Notes: generated by a model from the sequence alone, not told the origin. 36,561 nucleotides of DNA from Acetobacteraceae bacterium (GCA_024280945.1 JAMXLO010000055.1:1-36561); one strand, 5' to 3'. Shown: positions 14,490 through 23,717, numbered from the stretch's first letter. Numbers and translations are program-made.

Positions 14490-16637
14490 ATGAATGTGAA
14501 ACGAACCTCGGTCTATCAGCACGCCGACCTCACGCGCCTGTTGCATCCGGCCAGCATCGCTGTTGTTGGTGCCTCCACCCGCGCCGGCTCGTTCGGCGAG
14601 CGCGTGGTGATCAATCTGCAGCACTACGGCGGACGCGTTTATCCGGTGAACGCACGTTACGAGCGGATCGGCGAACTGCGGTGCTATCCCAGCGTTGCGG
14701 CGCTGCCGGAGGTGCCGGATTGCGTCGTTGTCGCCGCGCCGCGCGAGGCGGTCGAGGAGATTGTCGTCGAATGCGCGACCGCCGGCGTGGGCGGCGTCAT
14801 CGTCTTCGCCTCGGGTTACGCGGAGACCGGCAAGGAGGATCGCGTCGCACAACAGCAGCGGCTCGCGGCGATTGCGCGCGACAGCAACACGCGGATTGTC
14901 GGTCCAAACACCATCGGGCTGGTGAACGCACCGCTCGATATGCGCGTGACATTCATGGACATCACGCCGATCCCGCCGCCGCGCCGTCACGCGATCGGCA
15001 TGGTTAGCCAGTCCGGAGCGCTGGGCATGGCTCTGGCGCAGGCGGTGGTGCGCGGCGTGTCGTTCAGCCACGTGCTGACCTCGGGCAACTCCTGCGATGT
15101 CGATATGGCGGATTACATCTCCTACCTGGCGGACGATCCATCCTGCGCGGCGATCGCCTGCGTCTTCGAAGGCATGGCCGAACCCGAACGCATGCTGATC
15201 GCCGCGGAGCGCGCCTGGCAGCGCGACAAGCCGCTGATCGTGTTCAAGATGGCGGTGGGCGAACAGGGTGCGGCGGCAGCGATGTCGCACACTGGTTCGC
15301 TCGCCGGCTCGCAGGCAGCGTATCGCGCCGTGTTTCGCCGCGCTGGCGCCATTCTGGTCGATGACTACGAGGCGCTGTGCGAGACGGCGGCCTTCTTCGC
15401 CAAGGCGCGGCCACCGAAAGCGCAAGGTGTCGCGGTGGTCGCCGCATCCGGTGGTGCCGCGATCATGGCGGCGGATCGCGCCGAACAGTTTGGCGTGCCG
15501 TTGCCGCAGCCCTCGGATCCGGTGCGCGACGTGCTGCTCGCCCACATTCCCGAGTTCGGCTCGGCGCGCAATCCGTGCGATGTGACGGCGCAGATCCTGG
15601 CCAATCCGGAATCTTTGAACGCCTGCGCCGATGCACTGCTTGGCGACCAGGCCTATGGCGCACTGGTCGTGCCGCAGACCTACGGCTATGCGCCGTCCGC
15701 GCGACGTATCCCAGTCTATGACTCGCTGGCGGCGAAGCACGGCAAGATTGCCTGTCTGGCATGGCAGAGTGAATGGCTGGAAGGCCCGGGCGTGAAGGAA
15801 GCAGAGGAAGCCGAGCACGTCGCTTTGTTCCGCGCCATGCCATCATGCTTTGCGGCACTCGCGGCTTGGAACTGGCGCGCGGCAAAACGCGCAGCAGGCG
15901 CACCGAAGACCACGTCGATGCCGGCCACCACGATCCGGCAGGCTCGCGCGCTGATCGAAGCAGCCGGCGGTCGCACGCTGACCGAACGCGAGGCGAAGGA
16001 AGTGCTGGCGTTGTACGGTGTCCCTGTGGTCGGCGAACGCGTGGCACAGAGCGCGGACGAGGCGGTGATCGCCGCTGGCTCTCTCGGTTACCCGGTTGTG
16101 TTGAAGGTCGAATCACCGGATCTGCCGCATAAAACCGAGGCGGGTGTTGTGCAGCTCAACCTCCGCCACGCGGATGAAGTGCGCGCGGCCTATCGGACGA
16201 TCACGGCAAGGGCGAATGCCATAACACCGCCACCTCGGATTGCCGGTGTCCTCGTCCAACGGATGGTGCCGCAGGGAGTCGAGATGGTGGTGGGTGCACG
16301 TGTCGATCCGCTGTTCGGTCCGCTGGTCGTCGTTGGACTCGGAGGAATCCTGGTCGAGCTGTTGAAAGATACCGCACTTGCCCCCGCCCCGTTGACGCAT
16401 GGCGAAGCGCTCGCGTTACTGGCTGAGTTGAAAGGCGCACGTCTGCTGGATGGTTTCCGTGGCATGCCGGCGGTCGATCGCAACCGGCTCGCTTCAGTGA
16501 TCTGCTCCGTGGCGGCGTTTGCGACGGATCATCGCGATGTGGTGGCGGAGCTCGATGTGAACCCGCTGATTTGCACGGGTGACAGCATCACCGCCGTCGA
16601 TGCCCTGATCGTGCCTAAGCCTCAACGACGCACGTAA
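14490..16637 (+). CDS. NDP-forming acyl-CoA synthetase (acetate-CoA ligase family)
   Basis: A 715-residue fused alpha-beta type acyl-CoA synthetase, which makes acyl-CoA from acid, CoA and ATP with release of ADP and phosphate via phosphohistidine. Residues 15-145 form the CoA-binding domain (ASIAVVGASTRAGSFG; VGPNTIGL). A succinyl-CoA-ligase-like region follows with SQSGALG (173-179) and the phosphorylated-type His267 in AMSHTGSLAGS. The C-terminal ATP-grasp domain spans about 490-715 (YPVVLKVESPDLPHKTEAGVV in two parts; ELDVNPL). Length is normal. Start ATG 14490 was chosen because homologous sequence begins about 15 residues later; the ribosome site is weak. It is divergent from the SDR-kynU pair, and its 3' end overlaps the convergent LRR gene by 16 bp. 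Confidence 0.9.
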   Translation: MNVKRTSVYQHADLTRLLHPASIAVVGASTRAGSFGERVVINLQHYGGRVYPVNARYERIGELRCYPSVAALPEVPDCVVVAAPREAVEEIVVECATAGVGGVIVFASGYAETGKEDRVAQQQRLAAIARDSNTRIVGPNTIGLVNAPLDMRVTFMDITPIPPPRRHAIGMVSQSGALGMALAQAVVRGVSFSHVLTSGNSCDVDMADYISYLADDPSCAAIACVFEGMAEPERMLIAAERAWQRDKPLIVFKMAVGEQGAAAAMSHTGSLAGSQAAYRAVFRRAGAILVDDYEALCETAAFFAKARPPKAQGVAVVAASGGAAIMAADRAEQFGVPLPQPSDPVRDVLLAHIPEFGSARNPCDVTAQILANPESLNACADALLGDQAYGALVVPQTYGYAPSARRIPVYDSLAAKHGKIACLAWQSEWLEGPGVKEAEEAEHVALFRAMPSCFAALAAWNWRAAKRAAGAPKTTSMPATTIRQARALIEAAGGRTLTEREAKEVLALYGVPVVGERVAQSADEAVIAAGSLGYPVVLKVESPDLPHKTEAGVVQLNLRHADEVRAAYRTITARANAITPPPRIAGVLVQRMVPQGVEMVVGARVDPLFGPLVVVGLGGILVELLKDTALAPAPLTHGEALALLAELKGARLLDGFRGMPAVDRNRLASVICSVAAFATDHRDVVAELDVNPLICTGDSITAVDALIVPKPQRRT

Positions 16638-17230
16638 CGAGCAGAGCGTGCCGACACCGGCGCTCTGATCACTTCGCAGTTTGGTAGTTCCGGCGTCGCC
16701 ACTTCGGTATCGCGCAGGACCAGCCAGCGGAGATTGGCGAGCTGCATCAGGGCCGAAAGATCCGCCACGGGTGTGCTGCTGAGATCCAGATACTGCAGCG
16801 CCGTCAACCCGGAGAGCGGTGCAATATCGGCAACCCGTGATCCGGACAGGTCAAGGCTGCGCAATCGGTGCGATCCGGCGAGCGGCGTCACATCGCTGAC
16901 CTGTGTGTCACCCAGATCCAATCGCTCCAATCGCACGAGGCTTGCCAACGGCGCGATATCCTCGACCAGCGACCCGGTGAGAAAACAGCCTTGTAGCTCG
17001 GCCATACCAGCGAGCGGCGTCAGTTCATGCACCGCCGTGAACGACAGGTGCAGATATTGCAGCCGCCGCAGCGCCGCCAGCGGTGCAACGTCGCTGATGC
17101 GCGAGCGCGTCAGCACCAGCCGCCGCAACTCCGTCAGTACCGCCAGCGGTCGAAGGTCGCTGATGTAACTCCGTTCCAGGCGCACTTCGACGATGTACGG
17201 AACCCACTCCGCAGGCAGGTCAATGGGCAC
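16622..17230 (-). CDS. Small leucine-rich-repeat protein, internalin-like repeats
   Basis: A 202-residue protein made almost wholly of about eight 22-residue leucine-rich repeats of the form LxxLDLxxTxVxDIxPL, running from about residue 15 to 180. LRR solenoids bind other proteins; no enzyme motif, signal peptide, membrane helix or cell-wall anchor is visible, so it is probably cytosolic. The GTG start at 17230 overlaps the TauD-type gene (GTGCCCATTGA), so translation is likely coupled to that dioxygenase. The last 16 bp overlap the 3' end of the convergent acyl-CoA synthetase gene. The product could be a partner or regulator of the dioxygenase, or an unrelated passenger. Such short, unexported LRR proteins are uncommon in alphaproteobacterial metabolic clusters. 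Confidence 0.85.
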   Translation of the reverse strand: MPIDLPAEWVPYIVEVRLERSYISDLRPLAVLTELRRLVLTRSRISDVAPLAALRRLQYLHLSFTAVHELTPLAGMAELQGCFLTGSLVEDIAPLASLVRLERLDLGDTQVSDVTPLAGSHRLRSLDLSGSRVADIAPLSGLTALQYLDLSSTPVADLSALMQLANLRWLVLRDTEVATPELPNCEVIRAPVSARSARYVRR

Positions 17231-18056
17231 GATAGAACGGCTTGTCGCCCTTCACCGTGACGCGATAGCCCGAGCGCACCTCGGGGTAATAGTCCCACAT
17301 CGCAATGTGCTGGACGCAGCGATTGTCCCAGAAGGCCACCGAATCCGGTTGCCAGCGGAACCGCACCTGCCAGTGCGCGCGGCCACAATGCTCATACAGA
17401 AAGTCCAGAATCGCCTTGCTCTCTGCCTCCGGCACGTCTTTGATCGAATGGGTGAATACAGGATTGACGAAGATCGCCTGCCTGCCCGTCACGGGATGCG
17501 TGCGGATCACGGGGTGCTCGGCTCGCGGGAACGTCTTCGGTCCCTCGACACCAATCAGCTGGTTAGTACGAGAATAATTCATCGACCCGTCGTGAATTGC
17601 CGTCAGGCCCGAGAGAAACTTTTTCATCGGCTCTGACAGCGCGTCATACGCGGCGTACATGCTGGCAAAGATCGTGTCGCCGCCGACCGGCGGAACAACC
17701 TTCAGGTTGAGGATCGAGCCCATCGGCGGCTCCGGATCGCACGACACATCGGAATGCCACCGCTCGCCGGCGATACGCTTCGAGTTGGCATCGGCATGGA
17801 TCGGCAGGATCTCGGGATGCCCCTCCGGCCCCGGCGAGTTCGGATGGATGTGCAGCTCGCCGAACAGACGACCGAACGCCTTGTGCTGCTCCAAGCTCAG
17901 CTTCTGGTCACGAAAGAAGATCACCTGGTGCGCCATCAGCGCATCGTGCACTTCCTTGAACTGCTGGTTGCCAAGCGGCTTGCCCAGGTCGACGCCAAAG
18001 ATCTCGGCACCGATCGTCGCAGTGACCGGCTTCACCTCAATGGTTTCATAGCCCAT
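17220..18056 (-). CDS. TauD/TfdA-family Fe(II)/2-oxoglutarate-dependent dioxygenase
   Basis: A 278-residue dioxygenase, the normal TauD size. The iron ligands are His101 and Asp103 (WHSDVS) and His250 (CVQHIA). Arg261 or Arg265 binds the 2-oxoglutarate carboxylate. GAEIFGVDLGKPL and FFRDQKLSLEQHKAFGRLFG are family hallmarks. Members hydroxylate taurine, alkylsulfates, phenoxyacetates or quaternary amines with release of succinate and CO2. Without a nearby sulfonate transporter, the substrate is open. The ATG at 18056 was chosen for its GGGAG site 9 nt upstream and TauD-like N-terminus; longer in-frame starts to 18260 would add non-homologous sequence over the divergent gene. The downstream LRR gene overlaps it by 11 bp. 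Confidence 0.92.
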   Translation of the reverse strand: MGYETIEVKPVTATIGAEIFGVDLGKPLGNQQFKEVHDALMAHQVIFFRDQKLSLEQHKAFGRLFGELHIHPNSPGPEGHPEILPIHADANSKRIAGERWHSDVSCDPEPPMGSILNLKVVPPVGGDTIFASMYAAYDALSEPMKKFLSGLTAIHDGSMNYSRTNQLIGVEGPKTFPRAEHPVIRTHPVTGRQAIFVNPVFTHSIKDVPEAESKAILDFLYEHCGRAHWQVRFRWQPDSVAFWDNRCVQHIAMWDYYPEVRSGYRVTVKGDKPFYRAH

Positions 18057-18171
18057 TGGCGGACGCTCCCTGGCGGTTTCCATGGCGACTATCCCAGTCG
18101 CGCCGCCTGCTTGTCCAGCAGGCTGCAGCGAGGCACAAGTCGTCATAGCGTCGTTTGATACGAGCAATCGA
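18057..18171. promoter_or_regulatory. Divergent tauD-type/rsmB-type regulatory region with two hairpins
   Basis: The 115 bp between divergent starts contain two perfect inverted repeats: GCGACT-n5-AGTCGC (18085-18101) and GCCTGC-n7-GCAGGC (18105-18123). The first, a 17-bp dyad close to the dioxygenase start, is a plausible operator. No regulator gene lies next to it, and I do not recognise a known consensus. Confidence 0.4.
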
Positions 18172-19386
18172 GTGACCCCCCCTGCGAGAATCGCCGCTTC
18201 GATCGAATTGCTGGCGGCCATCTTCGAATCACCGTCGCGTCCGGCGGATGCTGTCGCCAATGACTACTTCCGCGCGCGTCGCTTCATCGGTTCTGGCGAT
18301 CGGCGAGCGATATCCGACCTGGTCTGGCGCGTGCTGCGCAGCTGGCGGCGGCTGAGCTGGTGGCTGGCAGATCATGCCTCGCCGCGGCTGCTGGTTGGCG
18401 CGTCGCTGTTGCTGAATGGCAGCCGCTATGCGGCGGTCGCCGATGCATTCTCGGGAGGCCGTTTCGCTCCGGCCGTGTTGGCGCAGTCCGAGCAGGCGGC
18501 ACTGCGTCGGCTTGAGGGGCGCAGGCTGGATCATCCATCGATGCCGGATGCGGTCCGGTTGGAAGCACCGGACTGGCTGGTGTCGCGGCTCGATGCCGCT
18601 GAGTTGGGCGCGATGCTGGAACCGGCACCGCTGGACCTGCGCGTCAACCTGCTGAAGGCCACGCGCGAGCGAGCGTCCGCGGCGCTCGCCGCCGAGGGCC
18701 TGGAGGCCAAGCCGACGCCGCACTCCTCATGGGGCCTGCGCATTGCCGGCCGCCGCCAGGTTACGACCGGCCCGGCGTTCCGCAATGGGCTGGTTGAGGT
18801 CCAGGACGAAGGCAGCCAGGTCGTCGCCGCGGTGGTTGACGCGCAACCTGGCATGCGCGTGATCGACCTGTGCGCCGGCGCCGGCGGCAAGACCTTGGCA
18901 CTGGCAATGACCATGCAGAATCGCGGGCAACTGGTTGCCTGTGATGTGTCGGCAGCGCGGCTCGACGGCGCGGTGCGGCGCCTCCGTCGTGCCGGCGTCC
19001 ACAACGTGGAACGCCACCTGCTGACGGCCGGAGACAAGTTCTTGAAGCGTCGTGCAGGCACGTTCGATCGCGTGCTGGTGGATGCCCCCTGCACCGGCAC
19101 CGGTACCTGGCGGCGCAATCCCGATGCCCGCTTGCGGCTGACCCAATCCGATCTCGCCGAACTGCTGCCGAAGCAGGCCGCGATCCTGGATCAGGCGGCG
19201 CCGCTGGTCCGTGCGGGCGGACGGCTGATCTACGCCACCTGCTCGCTCCTGCGCGAGGAGAACGAGGACCAGGTTACCGGTTTCCTCGCGCGCCATCCGG
19301 AATTCATCCGGACTGACAGCCTGGTCTTGACCCCTGCCCGCCATGACACCGACGGGTTCTTCGCCTCGGTGCTGGTGCGGCGCTGA
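18172..19386 (+). CDS. RsmB/NOP-family rRNA (cytosine-C5) methyltransferase
   Basis: A 404-residue SAM-dependent RNA m5C methyltransferase. An N-terminal helical part (1-145), related to NusB-like domains, is followed by the Rossmann methyltransferase. SAM motif I is DLCAGAGGKT (232-241). Motif IV DAPCTGTGTWRRNP has Cys307, and motif VI YATCS has Cys357; the paired cysteines are the nucleophile and release residue of this family. The likely target is 16S rRNA C967. GTG 18172 is preferred because homology begins at TPPARIAASIELL; the longer frame from 18082 would run into the divergent TauD-type start. This housekeeping gene separates the dioxygenase unit from the TPP-enzyme operon. Confidence 0.9.
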   Translation: MTPPARIAASIELLAAIFESPSRPADAVANDYFRARRFIGSGDRRAISDLVWRVLRSWRRLSWWLADHASPRLLVGASLLLNGSRYAAVADAFSGGRFAPAVLAQSEQAALRRLEGRRLDHPSMPDAVRLEAPDWLVSRLDAAELGAMLEPAPLDLRVNLLKATRERASAALAAEGLEAKPTPHSSWGLRIAGRRQVTTGPAFRNGLVEVQDEGSQVVAAVVDAQPGMRVIDLCAGAGGKTLALAMTMQNRGQLVACDVSAARLDGAVRRLRRAGVHNVERHLLTAGDKFLKRRAGTFDRVLVDAPCTGTGTWRRNPDARLRLTQSDLAELLPKQAAILDQAAPLVRAGGRLIYATCSLLREENEDQVTGFLARHPEFIRTDSLVLTPARHDTDGFFASVLVRR

Positions 19387-19453
19387 CATTGCCACGCGGC
19401 GGCGCCAGTCCTACCGTGCCGCTCGTCACCCCACGACAGAGGGAACGAGGGAA

Positions 19454-21079
19454 ATGAAGGTTGGCGAAGCTGTTGCCGAGATTATGAAACGCGAAGGCAT
19501 CGAGATCCTTTGCGGCTATCCCGTCAACCATCTGCTCGAATACGCCGCTTCTGCCGACATCCGGCCGATCATCGTGCGCCAGGAGCGCATTGGGTTGCAC
19601 ATGGCCGATGCGATCTCGCGCGTGACCTCGGGCAAGAAGATCGGCGCATTTTGCATGCAGCACGGCCCGGGAACGGAGAACGCTTACGGCGGCATTGCGC
19701 AGGCGTACAGCGAGTCGGTGCCGGTTCTGGTCATCCCGCAGGGCTATCCCCAGCGCATCGCGCATATTGATCCGAACTACAGCGCAGTGCGCGAGATGCG
19801 CGGCGTGGCGAAGTCCGCCGAGCCATTGGTCGTGGCGAACGAACTGTCCAATGTGATGCGCCGTGCATTCTCGCGGCTACGCAATGGCCGCGGCGGTCCG
19901 TGCATCGTCGAAATCCCCACCGACCTTTGGGCGGCGGACATCGGCCAATTGGATTACACGCCGGTAACTCACGTGCGCACCGCGCCGGATCCGGTCGATG
20001 TGCGCAAAGCGGCCGAAGCGATCCTGGCGGCGAAGCGGCCGCTGATTTATGCCGGCACTGGCGTGCAGTGGTCTGAGGCATGGCCCCAGCTGCGTGTGTT
20101 CGCCGAGCTGCTGGGCGCGCCGGTCACCACCAGCCTGGGCGGCAAGAGTTCGTTCCCTGAGAACCATCCGCTCTCGCTTGGATCTGGCGGCAACGCTGTG
20201 CCAAAGCCGGTTCACCATTTCGTCGCCAACGCCGATCTGATCATCGGTATCGGCTGCTCGTTCACCGAGACGAACTTCGGCATCAAGTTCCCCAAGGGGA
20301 AGAAGTTTATCCATGCCACGCTCGACCCCGACCACCTGAACAAGGACGTCATCGCCGCGGTCGGGCTCGTTGGCGACGCGTCGCTGGTGCTGGAGGCACT
20401 GACCGGCGAGCTGAAGCAGACCATCAAGTCCAATCGCGATCCGAAGGAAGTGGTCGCCGAGATCACCAAGGTGCGCGAAGAGTGGATGGCGCAATGGAAG
20501 CCGCTGCTGAACTCGAACGAGGCACCGATCAGCCCATATCGCGTGATCTGGGAACTGATGGCGGGCACCGACCCGAAGAATACCATCATCACGCATGATG
20601 CTGGCAGCCCCCGCGATCAGATCTCGCCGTTCTGGGTCTCGACCGAGCCGCTGTCCTATATCGGCTGGGGCAAGACGACCCAGCTCGGGATGGGACTTGG
20701 GCTGGCGATGGGCGCCAAGCTGGCGAAACCCGAAAAGCTTTGCATCAACTTCTGGGGCGATGCGGCGATCGGCTTCACCGGCATGGACTTCGAGACCGCG
20801 GTGCGTGAGCGCATCCCCATCCTGTCATGCCTGATGAACAACTTCTCGATGGCGATCGAGCTGAAAGTGATGCCGGTATCGACTGAGAAGTACCGGTCCA
20901 CCGACATCTCAGGCAATTATGCCGACATGGCGAAGGCGTTCGGCGGCTATGGCGAGCGGGTGACGGACCCGGCGCAGATCAAGGCAGCGATCCAGCGCGG
21001 CATCGAGCAGACGCAGGCTGGCAAGCCGGCACTGCTGGAGTTCATCACTGCAAAGGAGACGAGAGTCTCCAAATTCTGA
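19454..21079 (+). CDS. Thiamine pyrophosphate-requiring enzyme, acetolactate-synthase-like
   Basis: A 541-residue ThDP enzyme with the standard order of Pyr domain, central domain and PP domain. The activating Glu44 lies in RQERIGLHMADA, HGPGTENA follows, and the ThDP/Mg motif starts GDAAIGF (435-441) and ends with MNNFS (461-465). It could be a decarboxylase, a carboligase or a lyase of 2-keto acids. The usual FAD-binding segment of true acetolactate synthase is not recognisable, and no regulatory small-subunit gene is nearby, so valine/isoleucine synthesis is unlikely. ATG 19454 has GAGGGAA just upstream. It precedes, by about 110 bp carrying a palindromic repeat, a sugar-type ABC importer, and is probably part of the same catabolic unit. 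Confidence 0.9.
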   Translation: MKVGEAVAEIMKREGIEILCGYPVNHLLEYAASADIRPIIVRQERIGLHMADAISRVTSGKKIGAFCMQHGPGTENAYGGIAQAYSESVPVLVIPQGYPQRIAHIDPNYSAVREMRGVAKSAEPLVVANELSNVMRRAFSRLRNGRGGPCIVEIPTDLWAADIGQLDYTPVTHVRTAPDPVDVRKAAEAILAAKRPLIYAGTGVQWSEAWPQLRVFAELLGAPVTTSLGGKSSFPENHPLSLGSGGNAVPKPVHHFVANADLIIGIGCSFTETNFGIKFPKGKKFIHATLDPDHLNKDVIAAVGLVGDASLVLEALTGELKQTIKSNRDPKEVVAEITKVREEWMAQWKPLLNSNEAPISPYRVIWELMAGTDPKNTIITHDAGSPRDQISPFWVSTEPLSYIGWGKTTQLGMGLGLAMGAKLAKPEKLCINFWGDAAIGFTGMDFETAVRERIPILSCLMNNFSMAIELKVMPVSTEKYRSTDISGNYADMAKAFGGYGERVTDPAQIKAAIQRGIEQTQAGKPALLEFITAKETRVSKF

Positions 21080-21085
21080 ACCGAG

Positions 21086-21164
21086 CGTCACGGCCGGCCT
21101 TGTGCCGGCCATCCGCCGCGGCACTGTGCGACAACAAATGGCCGGGTCAAGCCCGGCCATGACG
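21086..21164. repeat. Palindromic intergenic repeat, two inverted halves (copy C)
   Basis: The left half (21086-21117, beginning CGTCACGGCCGGCCT) and right half (21137-21164, ending GGCCATGACG) are inverted relative to each other, like copy A. Each carries its own stem (ggccggcc-ttgt-gccggcc; ggccgggtcaagcccggcc). It sits between the TPP enzyme and the ABC ATPase, 25 bp before the latter's start, where it may attenuate read-through. Confidence 0.85.
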
Positions 21165-21189
21165 ATAAGGAGGGTACTCCAACAACACT

Positions 21190-22245
21190 ATGGCTAATGT
21201 TTTGATTCGGAACGTCCGCAAGGCGTTCGGCTCCACGGAAGTCCTGCACGGCGTCAACGTCGAGATCGAGGACGGCGAGTTCGTCATCCTGGTCGGCCCC
21301 TCGGGCTGTGGCAAATCGACGCTGCTGCGCATGATCGCAGGGCTGGAGAATATCACCGCCGGCGACATCGCCATCGGCGGACGCGTGGTGAACGATGTCG
21401 CTCCGAAGGAGCGCGACATCGCCATGGTGTTTCAGAACTATGCGCTCTATCCGCACATGACCGTGCGCGACAACATGGCGTTCTCATTGTCGCTGGCGAA
21501 GGTGCCAAAGGCCACGATCGACCAGCAGGTGCAGCGTGCGGCCCAGATCCTGGGCCTGACGCAATATCTCAACCGCTATCCGCGCCAGCTGTCAGGTGGC
21601 CAAAGGCAGCGCGTCGCGATGGGCCGCGCGATTGTCCGTAATCCACAGGTGTTCCTGTTCGACGAGCCGCTATCCAACCTCGACGCAAAGCTGCGCGTCG
21701 CCATGCGAGCGGAAATCAAGGAGCTTCACCAGCGACTGGAGACGACCACGGTCTACGTCACCCACGATCAGATCGAGGCCATGACGATGGCCGACAAGAT
21801 CGTGGTGATGAATTCGGGTAATGTCGAGCAGATCGGCGCCCCCCTCGATTTGTACGATCGTCCCGCCAATCTGTTTGTGGCGGGTTTCATCGGCTCGCCA
21901 GCGATGAATTTCCTGAGCGGCAAGGTCGAGGGCGGTGCGTTCAAGGCCGAGGGCGGGACTTCGCTGCCGCTACCTCAGACCTCCAACGGATCCGATGGAA
22001 AGCCGGCGGTCTATGGCGTCCGCCCTGAACACTTTCAGTTGAATCCCTCCGGGTTGCCGGCCATCGTCCATGTGGTGGAGCCGACCGGATCGGAGACGCA
22101 GGTGGTAGCGGAATTTGCCGGCGCGTCGGTGATCTGCGCTTTTCGTGAGCGCATTTCGGCGAAACCGGGCGAGACGATCCGCATCGCACCCGACCCGGCG
22201 CTGGTGCACCTGTTCGATGCGGCAACCGGGCAGCGAGCCGCCTAG
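21190..22245 (+). CDS. Carbohydrate-type ABC transporter ATP-binding protein (UgpC/MalK-like)
   Basis: A 351-residue ATPase of the MalK/UgpC subfamily, which energises CUT1 sugar and glycerol-phosphate importers. Walker A is GPSGCGKST (36-44), the Q-loop is Gln82, LSGGQRQR is at 134-141, Walker B is FLFDEP (155-160) and the H-loop His192 is in THDQIEAM. The region after about residue 240 is the regulatory OB/TOBE domain typical of this subfamily (VYGVRPEHF). AGGAGGG lies about 12 nt upstream of the ATG. It is the first of four transporter genes in the order ATPase, binding protein, permease, permease, followed by two enzymes. Confidence 0.94.
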   Translation: MANVLIRNVRKAFGSTEVLHGVNVEIEDGEFVILVGPSGCGKSTLLRMIAGLENITAGDIAIGGRVVNDVAPKERDIAMVFQNYALYPHMTVRDNMAFSLSLAKVPKATIDQQVQRAAQILGLTQYLNRYPRQLSGGQRQRVAMGRAIVRNPQVFLFDEPLSNLDAKLRVAMRAEIKELHQRLETTTVYVTHDQIEAMTMADKIVVMNSGNVEQIGAPLDLYDRPANLFVAGFIGSPAMNFLSGKVEGGAFKAEGGTSLPLPQTSNGSDGKPAVYGVRPEHFQLNPSGLPAIVHVVEPTGSETQVVAEFAGASVICAFRERISAKPGETIRIAPDPALVHLFDAATGQRAA

Positions 22246-22352
22246 ACAGCCACTTTACGGCACCGCAGCACCGGCAGAATATGCAGCAGACCTTCGATCG
22301 CCGGTCTCGAAGGCCGCAGGACACGACCGACCGGCAATGGAGGAAACCCCGA

Positions 22353-23699
22353 ATGGCAATCACGCGGCGTGATTCATTGGCTCTTGGCGCGGCCGCTCTC
22401 GGAACAGCGTCGATCCCCATCATTGGCGCGCATGCGGCTGTCGATGATGTACCGACCGCCGACGTGAAACCCTTGGAGTACAAGATCGAGCAAGGCGCAT
22501 CGCTGCACATGATCCGTCCGGCGAAGTTCGTTGATCCGGACGAAGTGTACTGGAAGGAAAACACCAAGAAATTCACTGAAAAGACCGGCGTGGATGTGAA
22601 GGTTGATTTCCTGAGCTGGGAAGACCTTCGCCCGCAGCTTGCTGTCGTCGCCAACACCGGCGCCGGCGCCGACCTTTTCGTCAGCTTCGGAGCGGATGCA
22701 CACATTTACGCCGATAAGCTGGTCGAGATGACCGATCTCGCCGACTATCTCGGTGCCAAATACGGCGGATGGTACGAACTCGCGCTGCTGTATGGCCGCA
22801 AATGGAACACCAAGAACTGGCTGAGCATTCCGCTTGGCGGCGGCACTGGCCCTGTGATGTACCGCAAGTCCTGGGTCAACGAGGTCGGCTACACCGAGAT
22901 TCCCAACGACCTCGGCAAATTTCTCGATCTTTGCCAGAAGCTACAGAAGTCCGGGCACCCATTCGGCATGTCGCTCGGGCATGCACTTGGCGACGCCAAT
23001 GGTTTCGCCTCATGGCTGCTTTGGACGCACAATGCATTCGTCGCAGACGAGCACGGCAAGATCGCCTTGGATTCGAAGGAAACGATCGCGGCGCTGAAAT
23101 ATGCGACCGAGCTGCAGAAGACGATGGTCCCTGGGACGTTGACATGGAACGACGTCGGCAACAACCAGGCTTACACGGCCGGTGCGATCGGTATGACCTT
23201 TAACGGCGTGTCGCTCTACTACTCGCTGCTGAAATCACCTGATCCGAAGCTGAACGCGGTCGCCGCTGATACATTCGTGCAGGACACGCCATTCGGAGAA
23301 TCGAAACGCAAGCCGCAATCGGCGGAGCCGATCACCGCAATGCTGTTCAAGCACTGCAAATATCCCAATGCGGCAAAGGAATACATCCGCTTCATGATGG
23401 AGAAGGACCAGTACGGGGTGTGGCTGTCGAGCTGCCTCGGCTACTGGTGCCAGCCGCTCACAGCCTACAGCAAGATGAAGTTCTGGGATTCCGATCCGAA
23501 GCTGAAGCCATTCGCTGGCGCGCTGGATTCACCATTCTACAATGGCTACAAGGGGCCGGTCAGTGCGGCGTCCGCCGCTGTCACTGCCAACTACACCATT
23601 GTTGACATGTTCGCCTCTGTGGTTACCGGCTCGACAACGCCGGACGCCGCGGCGAAGCAGGCAGCAAGAGCAGCCGAGCGATACTACAGAAGGGCCTGA
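22353..23699 (+). CDS. Extracellular solute-binding protein, family 1 (CUT1 type)
   Basis: A 448-residue periplasmic binding protein with a twin-arginine-type signal (ITRRDSLALGAAAL, cleavage probably after AHA near residue 30). Mature-domain features of family 1 include FTEKTGVDVKVDFLSWEDL, the interdomain stretch IPLGGGTGPVMYRKS and the C-terminal YIRFMMEKDQYGVWL. It should bind an oligosaccharide, sugar acid, polyol or similar ligand and dock on the two permeases downstream. ATG 22353 has a TGGAGGA site 9 nt upstream; an earlier in-frame ATG at 22281 would remove the signal from the N-terminus. The start lies 107 bp after the ATPase gene. The exact ligand cannot be predicted. Confidence 0.92.
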   Translation: MAITRRDSLALGAAALGTASIPIIGAHAAVDDVPTADVKPLEYKIEQGASLHMIRPAKFVDPDEVYWKENTKKFTEKTGVDVKVDFLSWEDLRPQLAVVANTGAGADLFVSFGADAHIYADKLVEMTDLADYLGAKYGGWYELALLYGRKWNTKNWLSIPLGGGTGPVMYRKSWVNEVGYTEIPNDLGKFLDLCQKLQKSGHPFGMSLGHALGDANGFASWLLWTHNAFVADEHGKIALDSKETIAALKYATELQKTMVPGTLTWNDVGNNQAYTAGAIGMTFNGVSLYYSLLKSPDPKLNAVAADTFVQDTPFGESKRKPQSAEPITAMLFKHCKYPNAAKEYIRFMMEKDQYGVWLSSCLGYWCQPLTAYSKMKFWDSDPKLKPFAGALDSPFYNGYKGPVSAASAAVTANYTIVDMFASVVTGSTTPDAAAKQAARAAERYYRRA

Positions 23700-23717
23700 C
23701 GACAACGCGCGGGGCGT

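Noticed and set aside
19454-21079. Assigning the TPP enzyme as acetolactate synthase (ilvB/ilvG)
   Set aside because: There is no small-subunit or ilvC gene nearby and no recognisable FAD segment; its context is a sugar-type importer.
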